Below are positions 11,867-22,431 of a DNA stretch of 64,000 nt, piece by piece. Within the stretch, counting starts at the first letter, position 1, and each line of letters opens with the position of its first letter. A program made the translations under genes and the position numbers. The stretch is from Phocoena phocoena (taxonomy: Eukaryota; Chordata; Mammalia; Artiodactyla; Phocoenidae). The stretch covers positions 71,099,464 through 71,163,463 of the forward strand of contig NC_089224.1 in assembly GCF_963924675.1 (NCBI RefSeq), read 5' to 3'. Below the pieces are notes generated by a model that was not told the DNA's origin, did no database searches, and saw nothing but the letters and a program-made list of their open reading frames with translations.

Positions 11867-12260
11867 TGTTGCTGTGGACTGAATGTTTGTGTCCCCTCAA
11901 ATTCGGGTTGAGGCACTAATCTGCAATGCGATAGTATTTGGAGGTGGAACCTTTGGGAGACAGTTAGGGTTAGATGAAGTCATGAAGGGTGGAGCCTCCA
12001 TGATGGGATTAGTGCCTTTATAAGAAGAGACCAGAGAGCTTTTGCTCTCTCTCTCTCTCCCTCCCACCAAGCAAAAATATACAGCAAGATGGCTGGTGGC
12101 TGTCTCTGCAGACCAGGAAGATGGCCTTCACCAGACATTAAATCTGCTAACACCTTGATCTTGGACTTTTCAGCCACTAGAACTGTGAGAAACAAATGTT
12201 TGTTGTTTAAGCCATCCAGTGCATGGTGTTTTGTTATAACAGCCCAAACTGCTATAGAAA
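11867..12260 (+). mobile_element. MaLR LTR (MST/MLT1 type), solo
   Basis: Matches the mammalian apparent LTR-retrotransposon LTR: 5' 'tgttgctgtggactgaatgt', then 'ttataagaagagaccagaga', a (ct)n run at 12,043-12,061, 'caccttgatcttggactttt', and a 3' end 'gttgtttaagccatccagtg'. No internal coding region is attached, so it is a solo LTR. These belong to the ERVL-MaLR group and are tens of millions of years old. Confidence 0.85.
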
Positions 12261-12304
12261 GACACAGCTCTTCCTTTAAATACTTAAAAGCCACATTTAT
12301 TGAA

Positions 12305-12842
12305 CCATAATTTATGTTATAAAAAGGGATCTAGGTATATGAATGAATCTTGACGAATGTATATACCTCTGTAACCATTCCAGTCAAGCCATAGAACATT
12401 TCTGTCACCCCCAAATTCCCCTGTGTCCCTTTGCTGTCAGTGCTTCATCTTCCCACCTCCACTGCGTTTCCAGGAAACCAGTAATATGCTTTCTGTTACT
12501 ATAGATTAATTTCGTTCATTCTATAATCTCAAGTAAATGTATTATAAACTATGTGATATTTTTGGTTGTTTTTTTTTTTTACTAAGAATGATTTTTTAGT
12601 TTATTAATGTAAAGTGGTCAGTAGTTACCTCCATTTTGTTTCCATTTATGAATATACCACAATTTGTTTATCCACTCGTTGATGGATGGACATTGGCCTT
12701 TTGCTAATTTTTGGCTAATATAAGTAAGTATCCTGTGGGTAATCATTTATGAAACATTTCTCACAGGTAAATACTCTGGACTAAAACTGCTGGATTGCAA
12801 GCTAACTGTACACATTTCTTTGCCCCTTTCCTCTTCCAAAGT
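12305..12842 (-). mobile_element. Old L1M fragment at the left flank of L1-A
   Basis: The plus strand shows inverted L1 landmarks: 'cagtaatatgctttctgtta', 'atccactcgttgatggatgg', and 'ctctggactaaaactgctgg'. It ends at the left target-site duplication of L1-A, and old L1-like sequence resumes at 20,015, so L1-A is nested in older L1 sequence. Confidence 0.65.
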
Positions 12843-12856
12843 GCTTGTAGATTTTT
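12843..12856. repeat. Target-site duplication of L1-A, left copy
   Basis: The 14-bp gcttgtagattttt matches gcttgtacattttt at 20,001-20,014 with a single difference. The two copies bracket L1-A precisely: poly-A side on the left, 5'UTR start on the right. Confidence 0.85.
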
Positions 12857-13224
12857 TTTTTAACATCTTTATTGGAGTATAATTACTTTACAGTGGTGTG
12901 TTAGTTTCTGCTTTATAACAAAGTGAATCATCTATACATATACATATAATCCCATATCTCCTCCCTCTTGCATCTCCCACCGACCCTCCCTATCCCACCC
13001 CTATAGGTGGTCACAAAGCACTGAGCTGATCTCCCTGTGCGTTGCGGCTGCTTCCTGCTAGCCATCCGTTTTACATTTGGTAGTGTATACATATCCATGC
13101 CACTCTCTCACTTTGTCCCAGCTTACCCTTACCCCTCCCCGTGTCCTCAAGACCATTCTCTACATCTGCATCTTTATTCCTGTCCTGCTGCTAGGTTCTT
13201 CAGAACCTTTTTGGTTTTTTTTTT

Positions 13225-16200
13225 TTAGATTCCATATATATGTGTCGGCATATGGTATTTGTTTTTCTCTTTCTGACTTACTTCACTATGTGTGACTCTA
13301 GGTCCATCCACCTCACTACAAATAATTCAATTTCATTTCTTTTTATCTGAGTAATATTCCATTGTATATATGTACCACATCTTCTTTATCCATTCATCTG
13401 TTGATGGACACTTAGGTTGCTTCCATGTCCTGGCTATTGTAAATACAGCTGCAATGAACATTGTGGTACATGACTCTTTTTGAATTATGGTTTTCTCAGG
13501 GTAGATGCCCAGTAGTGGGATTGCTGGGTCGTATGGTAGTTCTATTTTTAGTTTTTTAAGGAACCTCCATACTATTCTCCATAGTGGCTGTATCAATTTA
13601 CATTCCCACCAACAGTGCAAGAGGGTTCTCTTTTCTCCACACCCTCTCCAGCATTTGTTTGTACATTTTCTGATGATGCCCATTCTTACCAGTGTGGGGT
13701 GATACCTCATTGTAGTTTTGATTTGCATTTCTCTAATGACTAGTGATATTGAGCATCCTTTCATGTGTTCGTTGGCAATCTGTATATCTTCTTTGAAGAA
13801 ATGTCTATTTAGGTTTTCTGCCCATGTTTGGATTGGGTTGTTTCTTTTTTTAATATTGAGCTGCATGAGCTGCTTGTAAATTTTGGAGATTAATCCTTTG
13901 TCAGTTGCTTCATTTGCAAACATCTTCTCCCATTCCTAGGATTGTCTGTCATGTTTATGGTTTCCTTTCCTGTGCAAAAGCTTTTACGTTTCATTAGGTC
14001 CCATTTGTTTATTTTTGTTTTTATTTCCATTTTTCTCCATTTCATGGGTCAAAAGGGATCTTGCTGTGATTAATGTCATAAAGTGTTCTGCCTCTGTTTT
14101 CTTCTAAGAGTTTTATAGTGTCTGGCCTTACATTTAGGTCTCTAATCCATTTTGAATTTATTTTTGTGTATGGTGTTAGGGAGTGTTCTAATTTCATTCT
14201 TTTACATGTAGCTGCAAAGTTTTCCCAGCACCACTTATTGAAGAGACTGTCTTTTCTCCATTGTATATTCTTGCCTTCTTTATCAAAGATAAGGTGACCA
14301 TAAGTGTGTGGGTTTATCTCTGGGCTTTCTGTCCTGTTCCATTGATCTCTATTTCTGTGTTTGTGCCAGTACCATACTGTCCTGATTACTGTAGCTTTGT
14401 AGTATAGTCTGAAGTCTGGGAGCCTGATTCCTCCAGCTCCGTTTTTCTTTCTCAAGATTGCTTTGGCTATTCGGGGTCTTTTGTGTTTCCAAACAAATTG
14501 TGAAATTTTTTGTTCTAGTTCTGTGGAAAATGCCTTTGGTAGTTTGATAAGGATTGCATTGAATCTGTAGATTGCTTTGGGTAGTATAATCATTTTCACA
14601 ATGTTGAGTCTTCCAATGCAAGAACACGGTATATCTCTCCACCTGTTTGTATCATCTTTAATTTCTTTCACCAGTGCCTTATAGTTTTCTGCATACAGGT
14701 CTTTTTTCTCCTTAGGTAGGTTTATTCCTAGGTATTTTATTCCTTTTGCTGCAGTGGTAAATGCGAATGTTTCCTTAATTTCTCTTTCAGGTTTTCCATC
14801 ATTAGTGTATAGGAATGTGAGAGATTTCTGTGCATTAATTTTGTATCCTGCTACTTTACCAAATTCATTGATTACTCCTAGTAGTTTTATGGTCACATCT
14901 TTAGGATTATCTGTGTGCAGTATCATGTCAACTGAAAACAGTGACAGCCTTACATTTTCTTTTCAGATTTGGATTCCTTTTTCTTCTATGATTGCTATGG
15001 CTAAAACTTCCAACACTATGTTGAATAATAGTGGTGAGAGTGGGCAATCTTGTCTTGTTCCTGATCTTAGTGGAAATGGTTTCAGTTTTTCACCATTGAG
15101 AATGATATTAGCTGTGGGTTTGTCATATATGACCTTTATTATGTTGAGGTAAGTTCCCTGTATGCCTACTTTCTGGAGGGGTTTTATCATAAATGGGTGT
15201 TGAATTTTGTCAAAAACTTTTTCTGCATCTATTGAGATGATCATATGGTTTTTATTCTTCAGTTTGTTAATATGGTTTATCACATTGATTGATTTGTGTA
15301 TATTGAAGAATCCTTGTGTTCCTGTGATAAACCCCACTTGACTGTGGTGTATGATCCTTTTAATGTGCTGTTGGATTCTTTTTGCTAGTATTTTGTTGAG
15401 GATTTTTACGTCTATGTTCATCAGTGATATTGGCCTGTAGTTTTCTTTCTTTGTGACATCCTTGTCAGGTTTTGGTATCAGGGTGATGGTGGCCTCGTAG
15501 AATCAGTTTTGGAGTATTCCTCCCTCTGCTATATTTTGGAAGAGTTTGAGAAGGATAGGTGATAGCTCTTCTCTAAATATTTGATGGAATTCACCTGTGA
15601 AGCCATCTGGTCCTGGGCTTTTGTTTGTTGGAAGATTTTTAATCACAGTTTCAATTTCAGTGCTTGTGATTGGTCGCTTAATATTTTCTATTTCTTCCTG
15701 ATTCGGTCTTGGAAGGTTTTTCTTTTCTAAGAATTTGTCCATTTCTTCCAGGTTGTCCATTTTATTGGCATATAGTTGCTTGTAGTAGTCTCTCATGAGC
15801 CCTTGTATTTCTGCAGTGTCATTTGTTACTTCTCCTTTTTCATTTCTAATTCTACTGATTTGAGTCTTCTCCGTTTTTTGCTTGATGAGTCTGGCTAATG
15901 GTTTATCAATTTTGTTTATCTTCTCAAAGAACCAGCTTTTGGTTTTACTGATGTTTGCTGTCATTTCCTTCATTTATTTTTCATTTATTTCTGATATGAT
16001 TTTTATGATTTCTTTCCTTCTGCTAACTTTGGGTTCTTTTGTTCTTCTGTCTCTAATTGCTTTAGGTGCAGGGTTAGGTTGTTTATTTGATATGTTTCTT
16101 GTTTCTTGAGGTAGGATTGTGTTGCTCTAAACTTCCCTCTTAGAACTGCTTTTGCTGCATCACATAGGTTTTGGGCCGTCGTGTTTTCATTGTCATTTGT

Positions 16201-17009
16201 TTCTAGGTATTTTTGATTTCCTCAGCGATCTCTTGGTTATTTAGTAGTGTATTGTTTAGCCTCCATATGTTTATATTTTTTACAGTTTTTTTTCCTGTAA
16301 TTGATCTAGTCTTACAGCGTTGTGGTCAGAAAAGATACTTGATACGTTTTCAATTTTCTTAAATTTACCAAGGCTTGATTTGTGAGCCAAGGCATAATCT
16401 ATCCTGGAGAATGTTCCATGAGCAATTGAGAAGAAAGTGTATTCTGTTGTTTTTGGATGGAATGTCCTATAAATATCCATTAAGTCCATCTTGTGTAATG
16501 TATCATTTAAAGCGTGTGTTTCCTTACTTATTTTCATTTTGGAAGATCTGTCCATTGGTGAAAGTGGGGTGTTAAAGTCCCCTACTAGTATTGTGTTACT
16601 GTTGATTTCCCCTTTATGGCTGCTAGCATTTGCCTTATGTACTGAGGTACTCCAATGTTGGGTACATAAATATTTACCATGGTTGTATCTTCTTCTTGGA
16701 TTGATCCCTTGATCATTTTGTAGTGGCCTTCCTTGTCTCTTATAACAGTCTTATTTTAAAGTCTTTTTTATCTGATATGAGTAATGCTACTCCAGCTTTC
16801 TTTTGATTTCCATTGGCATTCAATATCTTTTTCCATCCCCCACTTTCAGTCTGTATGTGTCCTTAGGTCTGAAGTGAGTTTCTTGTAGACAGCATATATA
16901 CGGGTCTTGTTTTTGTGTCCATTCAGCCAGTCTACGTCTTTTGGTTGGAGCATTTAATCCATTTACAGTAATTTAAGGTAATTATCAATATGTATGTCCC
17001 TATGACCAT
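13225..17009 (-). pseudogene. L1-A ORF2 (endonuclease-reverse transcriptase) pseudogene
   Basis: In life ORF2p nicks target DNA and copies the element RNA at the nick. The span from the ATG at 17,009 to the natural stop at 13,225 is 3,785 nt, close to the usual 1,260-1,275 codons. The reading frame survives only in pieces, for example 16280-16555, 15503-15973, 14963-15421, 14042-14926 and 13333-13923. The endonuclease part keeps 'SDHNAVRL'; the RT part keeps '[13 protein letters not shown]' and '[19 protein letters not shown]'. The active-site FADD has become FSVD near 14,930, removing the essential Asp. The C-terminal Cys-rich motif C-x3-C-x7-H-x4-C is preserved in 13333-13923. A premature stop follows 'MEYYSDKKK'. 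Confidence 0.93.
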
Positions 17010-17019
17010 TTTCTTAATT

Positions 17020-17941
17020 GTTTTGTGTTCGTTATTGTAGGTCTTTTCCTTCTCTTGTGTTTCGTGCCTAGAGAAGTTCCTTTAGCATTTGTTGTAAAGC
17101 TGGTTTGGTGGTGCTGAATTCTCTTAGCTTTTGCTTGTCTGTAAAGGTTTTAATTTCTCAGTCAAATCTGAATGAGATCCATGCTGGGTAGAGTAATCTT
17201 GGTTGTAGCTTTTTCCCTTTCATCACTTTACATATGTCCTGCCACACGCTTCTGGCTTGCAGAGTTTCTGCTGAAAGATCAGCTGTTAACCTTATGGGAA
17301 TTCTCATGTATGTTCCCTTTCCCTTGCTGCTTTTAATATTTTTTCTTTGTATTTAATTTTTGATAGTTTGATTAATATGTGTCTTGGCATGTTTCTCCTT
17401 GGATTTATCCTTTATGGGACTCTCTGCCCTTCCTGGACTCGACTGACTATCTCCTTTCCGTTATTAGGGAAGTTTTCAACTATAATCTCTTCAAATATTT
17501 TCTCAGAGCTTTTCTTTTTCTCTTTTTCTTCTGGGACCCCTATAATATGAATGTTGGTGCATTTAATGTTGTCCCAGAGGTCTCTGAGACTGTCCTCAAT
17601 TCTTTTTGGTTCATTCTGCTCTGTGGTAGTTATTTCCACTATTTTATCTTCCAGGTCACTTATCCATTCTTCTGCCTCGGTTATTCTGCTATTCATTCCT
17701 TCTAGGGAATTGTAAATTTCATTTGTTGTGTTGTTTATCATTGTTTGCTCTTTAGTTCTTCTAGGTCCTTGTTAAACATTTCTTGTATTTTCTCCATTCT
17801 ATTTCCAAGATTTTGGATCCTCTTCACTATCATTACTCGGAATTCTTTTTCAGGTAGACTGCCTATTTCCTCTTCATTTGTTTGGTCTGGTAGGTTTTTA
17901 CCTTGCTCCTTCATCTGCTGCATATTTCTCTGTCTTCTCAT
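17020..17941 (-). pseudogene. L1-A ORF1 (RNA-binding protein) pseudogene
   Basis: ORF1p coats L1 RNA as a trimer with a coiled coil, an RRM and a C-terminal domain. The start ATG is at 17,941 ('MRRQRNMQQMKEQGK'). A Lys/Glu-rich coiled-coil segment ('EKIQEMFNKDLEELKSKQ') is cut by a stop near 17,738. The next piece (17412-17741) continues the coil and enters the RRM ('LRDLWDNIKCTNIHIIGVPE'). Another break follows near 17,412. The 3' limit just before ORF2 is approximate. The usual length is about 300-340 codons; the span here would hold about 305. Confidence 0.85.
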
Positions 17942-20000
17942 TTTGATTAACTTACTGTGTTTGGGGTCTCCTTTTCACAGCTGTAGGTTCATAGTTCCCA
18001 TTGTTTTTGGTGTCTGCTGCCAGTGGGTAAGGTTGGTTCAGTGGGTTGTGTAGACTTCCTGGCGGAGGGGACTGGTGCCTGTGTTCTGGTCCATAAGGCT
18101 GGATCTTGTCCTTCTGGTGGCAAAGACCAAGTCTGGTATTGTGTTTTGGGGTGTCTGTGAACTTATTATGATTTTAGGCAGCCTCTCTGCTAATGGGTAG
18201 GTGTATATTCCTGTCTTGCTAGTTGTTTGGCATGGGGTGTCTAGCACTGGAGCTTGCTGGTCATTGAGTAGAGCTGGGTGTTAGCGTTGAGACAGAGATC
18301 TCTGCGAGAGCTCTCGCCGACTGATTTTACATGGGGCCGGGAGGTCTCTGGTGGTCCAATGTCCTGAACTCAGCTCTCCCACCTCAGAGGCTCAGGCCTG
18401 ACACCCGGCTGAAGCACCAACACCCTGTCAGCCACATGGGTCAGAAGAAAAGGGAGAAAAAAAAAGAAAATAGTTATTAAAATAAAAAATAAAACCACGT
18501 TATCAAAATAAAAAAAGTATTAAAAAAAAGAAAGAAGAGAGCCACCAAACCAAAAACAAATCCACCAATGGTAACAAGCACTAAAAATCTATGCTAAAAA
18601 AAAAAAATGGACAGACAGAGCCCTAGGACAAATGTTAAAAGCAAAGCTATATAGACAGAATCACACAAAGAAGCATACACATACACAACAAGAGAAAAGG
18701 GAAAAAAATATATATGTATGTATAAAAAAAGGAAGAGAGCAACCAAATCAATAAACAAATCTACCAGTGATAATAAGCTCTAAATACTGAACTGAGATAA
18801 AACCAGAAACAAATTAGATGCAGAAAGCAAACCCCAAGTCTACAGTTGCTCCCAAAGTCCACCACCTCAATTTTGGGATGATTCTTTGTCTATTCAGGTA
18901 TTCCACAGATGTGGGGTACATCAAGTTGATTATGGGGACTTAATCCCCTTCCTGAGGCTGCACGGAGAAATTTCCCTTTCTCTTTGTTTGCACAGCTCCT
19001 GGGGTTCAGCTTTGGATTTGGCCCCGCCTCTGTGTGTAGGTTGCCTGAGGGCGTCTGTTCTTCACCCAGACAGGAGGGGGTTAAAGGAGCCGCTGATTCG
19101 GGGGCTCTGGCTCACTCAGGCCGGGGGGAGGGAGGGGCACGGGGTGCGGGGTGAGCCTGCGGTGGCAGAGGCCAGCATGAAGTGCACCAGCCTCAGGCGC
19201 ACTGTGCGTTCTCCCGGGGGAGTTGTCCCTGGTTCCCGGGACCCTGGCAGTGGCGGGCTGCACAGGCTCCCTGGAAGGGGGGTGTGGACAGTGAGCTGTG
19301 CTTGCACACAGGCTTTTTGGTGGCTGCAGCAGCAGCCTTAGCATCTCACGCCCATCTCTGGGGTCCGCACTGTTAGCTGTGGCTCGCGCCCGTCTCTGGA
19401 GCTCGTTTAGGCCGTGCTCTGAGTCCCCTCCCCTCATGCACCCCGAAACAATGGTGTCTTGCCTCATCGGCAGGTCCAGACTTTTTCCCCAGCTCCCTCC
19501 TAGCTAGCTGTGGTGCACTAGCCCCCTTCAGGCTGTGTTCATGCACCAACCCCAGTCCTCTTCCTGGGGTCTGACCTCTGAAGCCTAAGCCTCAGCTCCC
19601 AGCCCCCGCCTGCCCCAGCGGGTGAGCAGACAAGCCCCTCAGGCTGGTGAGTGCTGGTTAGCACTGATCCTCTGTGCGGGAATCTCTCCGTTTTGCCCTC
19701 CACACACCCCCACAGTCTCCGCCAGCTAAGGGGCTTCCTAGTGTGTGGAAACCTTTCCTCCTTCACAGCTCCCTCCCAGAGGTGCAGGTCCTGACCCTAT
19801 TCTTTTGTCTCTGTTCTTGCTTTTCCCCTACCCAGGTATGTGGGGAGTTTCTTGCCTTTTGGGAGGTCTGAGGTCTTCTGCCAGCGTTCAGTAGGTGTTC
19901 CGTAGGAGCTGTTCCACATGTAGATGTATTTCTGATGTATTTGTGGGGAGGAAGGTGATCTCCGCATCTTACTCCTCCGCCAACTTGAAGTTCCCCCTTC
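17942..20000 (-). promoter_or_regulatory. L1-A 5'UTR with CpG-rich promoter-type block
   Basis: About 2.06 kb upstream of ORF1. L1 transcription starts at the first base of this region from an internal pol II promoter. The distal part (about 18,890-19,830) is GC-rich with many CpGs, against the AT-rich surroundings. The proximal part (about 18,440-18,870) is A-rich on the plus strand and has an internal duplication. A plus-strand open frame of 151 codons at 18,886-19,341 runs antisense to it. Promoter activity is inferred from L1 biology, not from a motif I can prove. Confidence 0.7.
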
Positions 20001-20014
20001 GCTTGTACATTTTT
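20001..20014. repeat. Target-site duplication of L1-A, right copy
   Basis: gcttgtacattttt, the partner of 12,843-12,856 with one mismatch at its eighth base. Confidence 0.85.
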
Positions 20015-20420
20015 ATTTCTTCATGTAATTCTGTCAAATTTCACTGTCTACATCCTGAATGAATGTTATTAGAGGGATGCAAGTACAGAATTCTAATAAA
20101 TTTGGGAGGGAGTTGTTCCTTTTATCATTGAATAAGACTTTCCTTTTTCTAATAATATTTTTTCCTAAAACTCTATTTTGCCTGATATTAGTATTGCTTT
20201 CTTTGTTTAATGTTTTAGTGGTGTGTTCTACTATTTCTATCATTGTAAATATATATAAACATTTCCTTAAAAATGATATATGACCACAATTTAAAAACCC
20301 AAATTGTGCCACAATGTTCAACGAAATCCTGAAGTCCTGTTTCTTCCCATCCCGCAACCACAATCCTCCAGAGGCAAATAAAATTATTTTCAGTTTTCTG
20401 TTCCATATTTACTTTCATAT
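20015..20420 (-). mobile_element. Old L1M fragments at the right flank of L1-A
   Basis: Plus-strand text such as 'cattgaataagactttcctt' and 'ctctattttgcctgatatta' (near 20,170) is the inverted start region of an old L1 ORF2. After about 20,260 it resembles an inverted 3'UTR ('cctccagaggcaaataaaat'). The two parts are not in normal L1 order relative to the left flank, so this may be more than one fragment. Confidence 0.5.
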
Positions 20421-21069
20421 TTTAAAATAGCATATTTAAAATATAATTAAAAATTTTTTTCTTTTGGGGCATTATCTACTGATTTCCAAGTATGGTGGAT
20501 GAGGACCTATTCACCTACATCTGTTCACCCATCCTCCTACTATGGACGGTCACAATTCTTGGTTAAATCATTATTCAGAGTTTTTATCTCATGAGTATTT
20601 CATATTGTTTACATCTGAAACATAATATTGTTTTACAGTTGCATTTAATTTTTGCATAATGCTGTTCTTCCCAGTATCAACAACTGCTTCATTTTGCTGT
20701 TTTCTTTAAAAAGCTATTACTATTTCTTCCTCAGAGCTTTCAACATGGTCATACGTTTTGGATAATCCATCTATTCCATTTTCTGTCTTTGTGATGTGCT
20801 TTGTGGAGCCCTCCATTCTTCTCCATTAATCCAGACTTCTGGGTCCAGACTGAATTCTGGATGCCCTTTTTTTCTTCTTCTCAGCCTTGAATTTAGCTTC
20901 TTGATTCATTTTTATGCTGCCTTACCCTCCTCCTTCTTAACAGGATTTCTGTCTCTTCTATCCCAATATACCTACCATACCAATTCGTATTTACTCAGTT
21001 CACCTCCAATTTCTGAAATAAGTACAAATCCTCCTTCTTTGTTTTTTGTTTACAAATTGCAAGTGACAA
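20421..21069. other. Unassigned AT-rich sequence
   Basis: No gene found. The open frame at 20,796-21,098 (100 codons) has no domain and extends into an L2 relic. Confidence 0.4.
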
Positions 21070-21480
21070 TGGAGAAAGAGGGTAAAAAGGCTGTTTAAGG
21101 GTTTTAAGCATGGGAGCAGGGTGTCAAGAATTTTGCTTTAGACCATTACTAGAAAACGAGGGCGCAGCTGTGGATGCAGCTGCTACCATAGTCTAGTCAC
21201 GAGAGGATGGTGCCCACTCAGACTTAGGTGATAGTAGTGGAGAAAACTGGACATATTGAAAAGATATAAAAGAAGCAGCATGCATAGGGCTTGGTGATTA
21301 GATGGTGATGGGGGGAGGGCTATGAGAGGTCGAGGATGACTCCGCGGATTCTGGCTGGATGGGTAATGGTGCCATTTACCAAGATGTGGAATACTGGAGG
21401 TCCTGGGTGAGAAGGAGGAAGAGGAGATGGATGAAGAGACCATGTGCAAGTGATAGTGATGCGACCTACTGTAGATCAGC
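21070..21480 (-). mobile_element. L2 LINE relic, ORF2 C-terminal part
   Basis: Inverted L2 ORF2 text is visible: 'gaggatgactccgcggattc' (near 21,331), 'ggtaatggtgccatttacca' (near 21,362), and 'aaaactggacatattgaaaa' (near 21,243). These correspond to the conserved region after the RT palm in L2. A minus-strand frame crosses it and the adjacent SINE by chance. Confidence 0.65.
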
Positions 21481-21513
21481 CATTTGTTGTGTATATTTTC
21501 TGAATGTGCTAAC

Positions 21514-21727
21514 GTTTGTTTTTTTTTTTTTTTTGCGGTACGCGGGCCTCTCACTGTTGTGGCCTCTCCCGTTGCGGAGCACAGGCTCCGGACACGCAGG
21601 CCCAGCGGCCATGGCTCACGGGCCCAGCCGCTCCGTGACATGTGGGACCCTCCCGGACCGGGGCACAAACCCGTGTCCCCTGCATCAGCAGGCGAACTCT
21701 CAACCACTGCGCCACCAGGGAAGCCCT
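21514..21727 (-). mobile_element. CHR SINE (short, GC-rich form), complete
   Basis: On the minus strand it starts 'gggcttccctggtggcgcag', with head, B-box and GC-rich body, then 'taccgc' and an A tail (poly-T near 21,518-21,534). The target-site duplication aatgtgctaac is exact at 21,503-21,513 and 21,729-21,739. A few CpG changes set it apart from the consensus-like copies. Confidence 0.93.
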
Positions 21728-21739
21728 AAATGTGCTAAC

Positions 21740-22385
21740 TTTTTGAAGCCGTGGGTAACAGCTAAAACAGACTGGTTCTGGCAGAAATAGGATGGGAAGA
21801 CCTGTTGTCCTGCCTGTTTGGTCCATGTGGGTGACTATCAGTTAAACCCCACTATTTTTCAAGGATCAAAATACTAGTATAATTGATTACCTCAATTAAT
21901 TTCTTCTGTTTATTGTCTGGGATACCATTTCCCATTGAATTTTTTTTCCTCATACTCTTTCCTTCCAAGTAGAAAAGATCAGCCTATTTAGCAAGCAGAT
22001 AAGGTTGGAAACAGTGGAGCAGTTACAAAAATAAGATGGAAAACAAAATGTGAAGGGGTGCAGAGCTTGAATTGAAAAAAAACCCTAGAAAGAAAACTGC
22101 AGTAAGCCAACTTAAGGAGCCAATCAATTTCAATAGGAAATTATTGGGAAAAGAATTTTCTTTGAAGGACATGTAGGGATATTTCACCTTCACAGAGCAT
22201 GGTGCCAAAAGGCTGCAGGAAAAAAACAAAACAAAACAAAACTGTGCAGGCCTGTTCAACCAGGAGAAAGGAGAGGGTTATGAAAAATAGGACTGTCATG
22301 GGTCTCTAAATTTCTCACAGAGTGAAACAGGATCAATGATTTCTCTTAGAGCTCATGTGCTTAAGTCACGTAATCTTACAGCATT

Positions 22386-22387
<2 letters not shown>
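21740..22387. other. Single-copy sequence, no gene seen
   Basis: Short open frames only. A small (aaaac)n run at about 22,224-22,242 is the only repeat I see. Confidence 0.45.

Positions 22388-22429
<42 letters not shown>
22388..22429. repeat. (GT)21 microsatellite, uninterrupted
   Basis: Forty-two bases of pure GT. Length and purity suggest a polymorphic locus. Confidence 0.97.

Positions 22430-22431
<2 letters not shown>

Larger units (their letters stand above)
12857..20000 (-). mobile_element. L1-A: nearly full-length LINE-1, 7.1 kb, inactive
   Basis: On the minus strand the order is: 5'UTR 20,000-17,942, ORF1 from 17,941, ORF2 17,009-13,225, 3'UTR 13,224-12,870, short A-rich end. The 3' end reads '...ctccaataaagatgtt' plus As. 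The 5' end reads 'ggaacttcaagttggcggag'. Length and order fit a full-length mammalian L1 with a long artiodactyl-type 5'UTR. Flanking 14-bp repeats show a classical target-primed insertion. Stops and frameshifts in both ORFs and a changed RT active site show that it cannot move. Copies of the same 3'UTR lineage occur at 48,073-48,409. Confidence 0.95.

Noticed and set aside
17379..17705. 108-codon plus-strand frame with hydrophobic segments
   Set aside because: It is the antisense of L1-A ORF1; hydrophobic residues arise from reading a Lys/Glu-rich coiled coil backwards.
18890..19830. Host gene CpG island
   Set aside because: The CpG-rich block lies inside the 5'UTR of L1-A, between its target-site duplications, so it belongs to the transposon.
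21183..21707. 174-codon minus-strand open frame
   Set aside because: A chance join of the CHR SINE body and a degenerate L2 ORF2 piece; no single protein family covers it.
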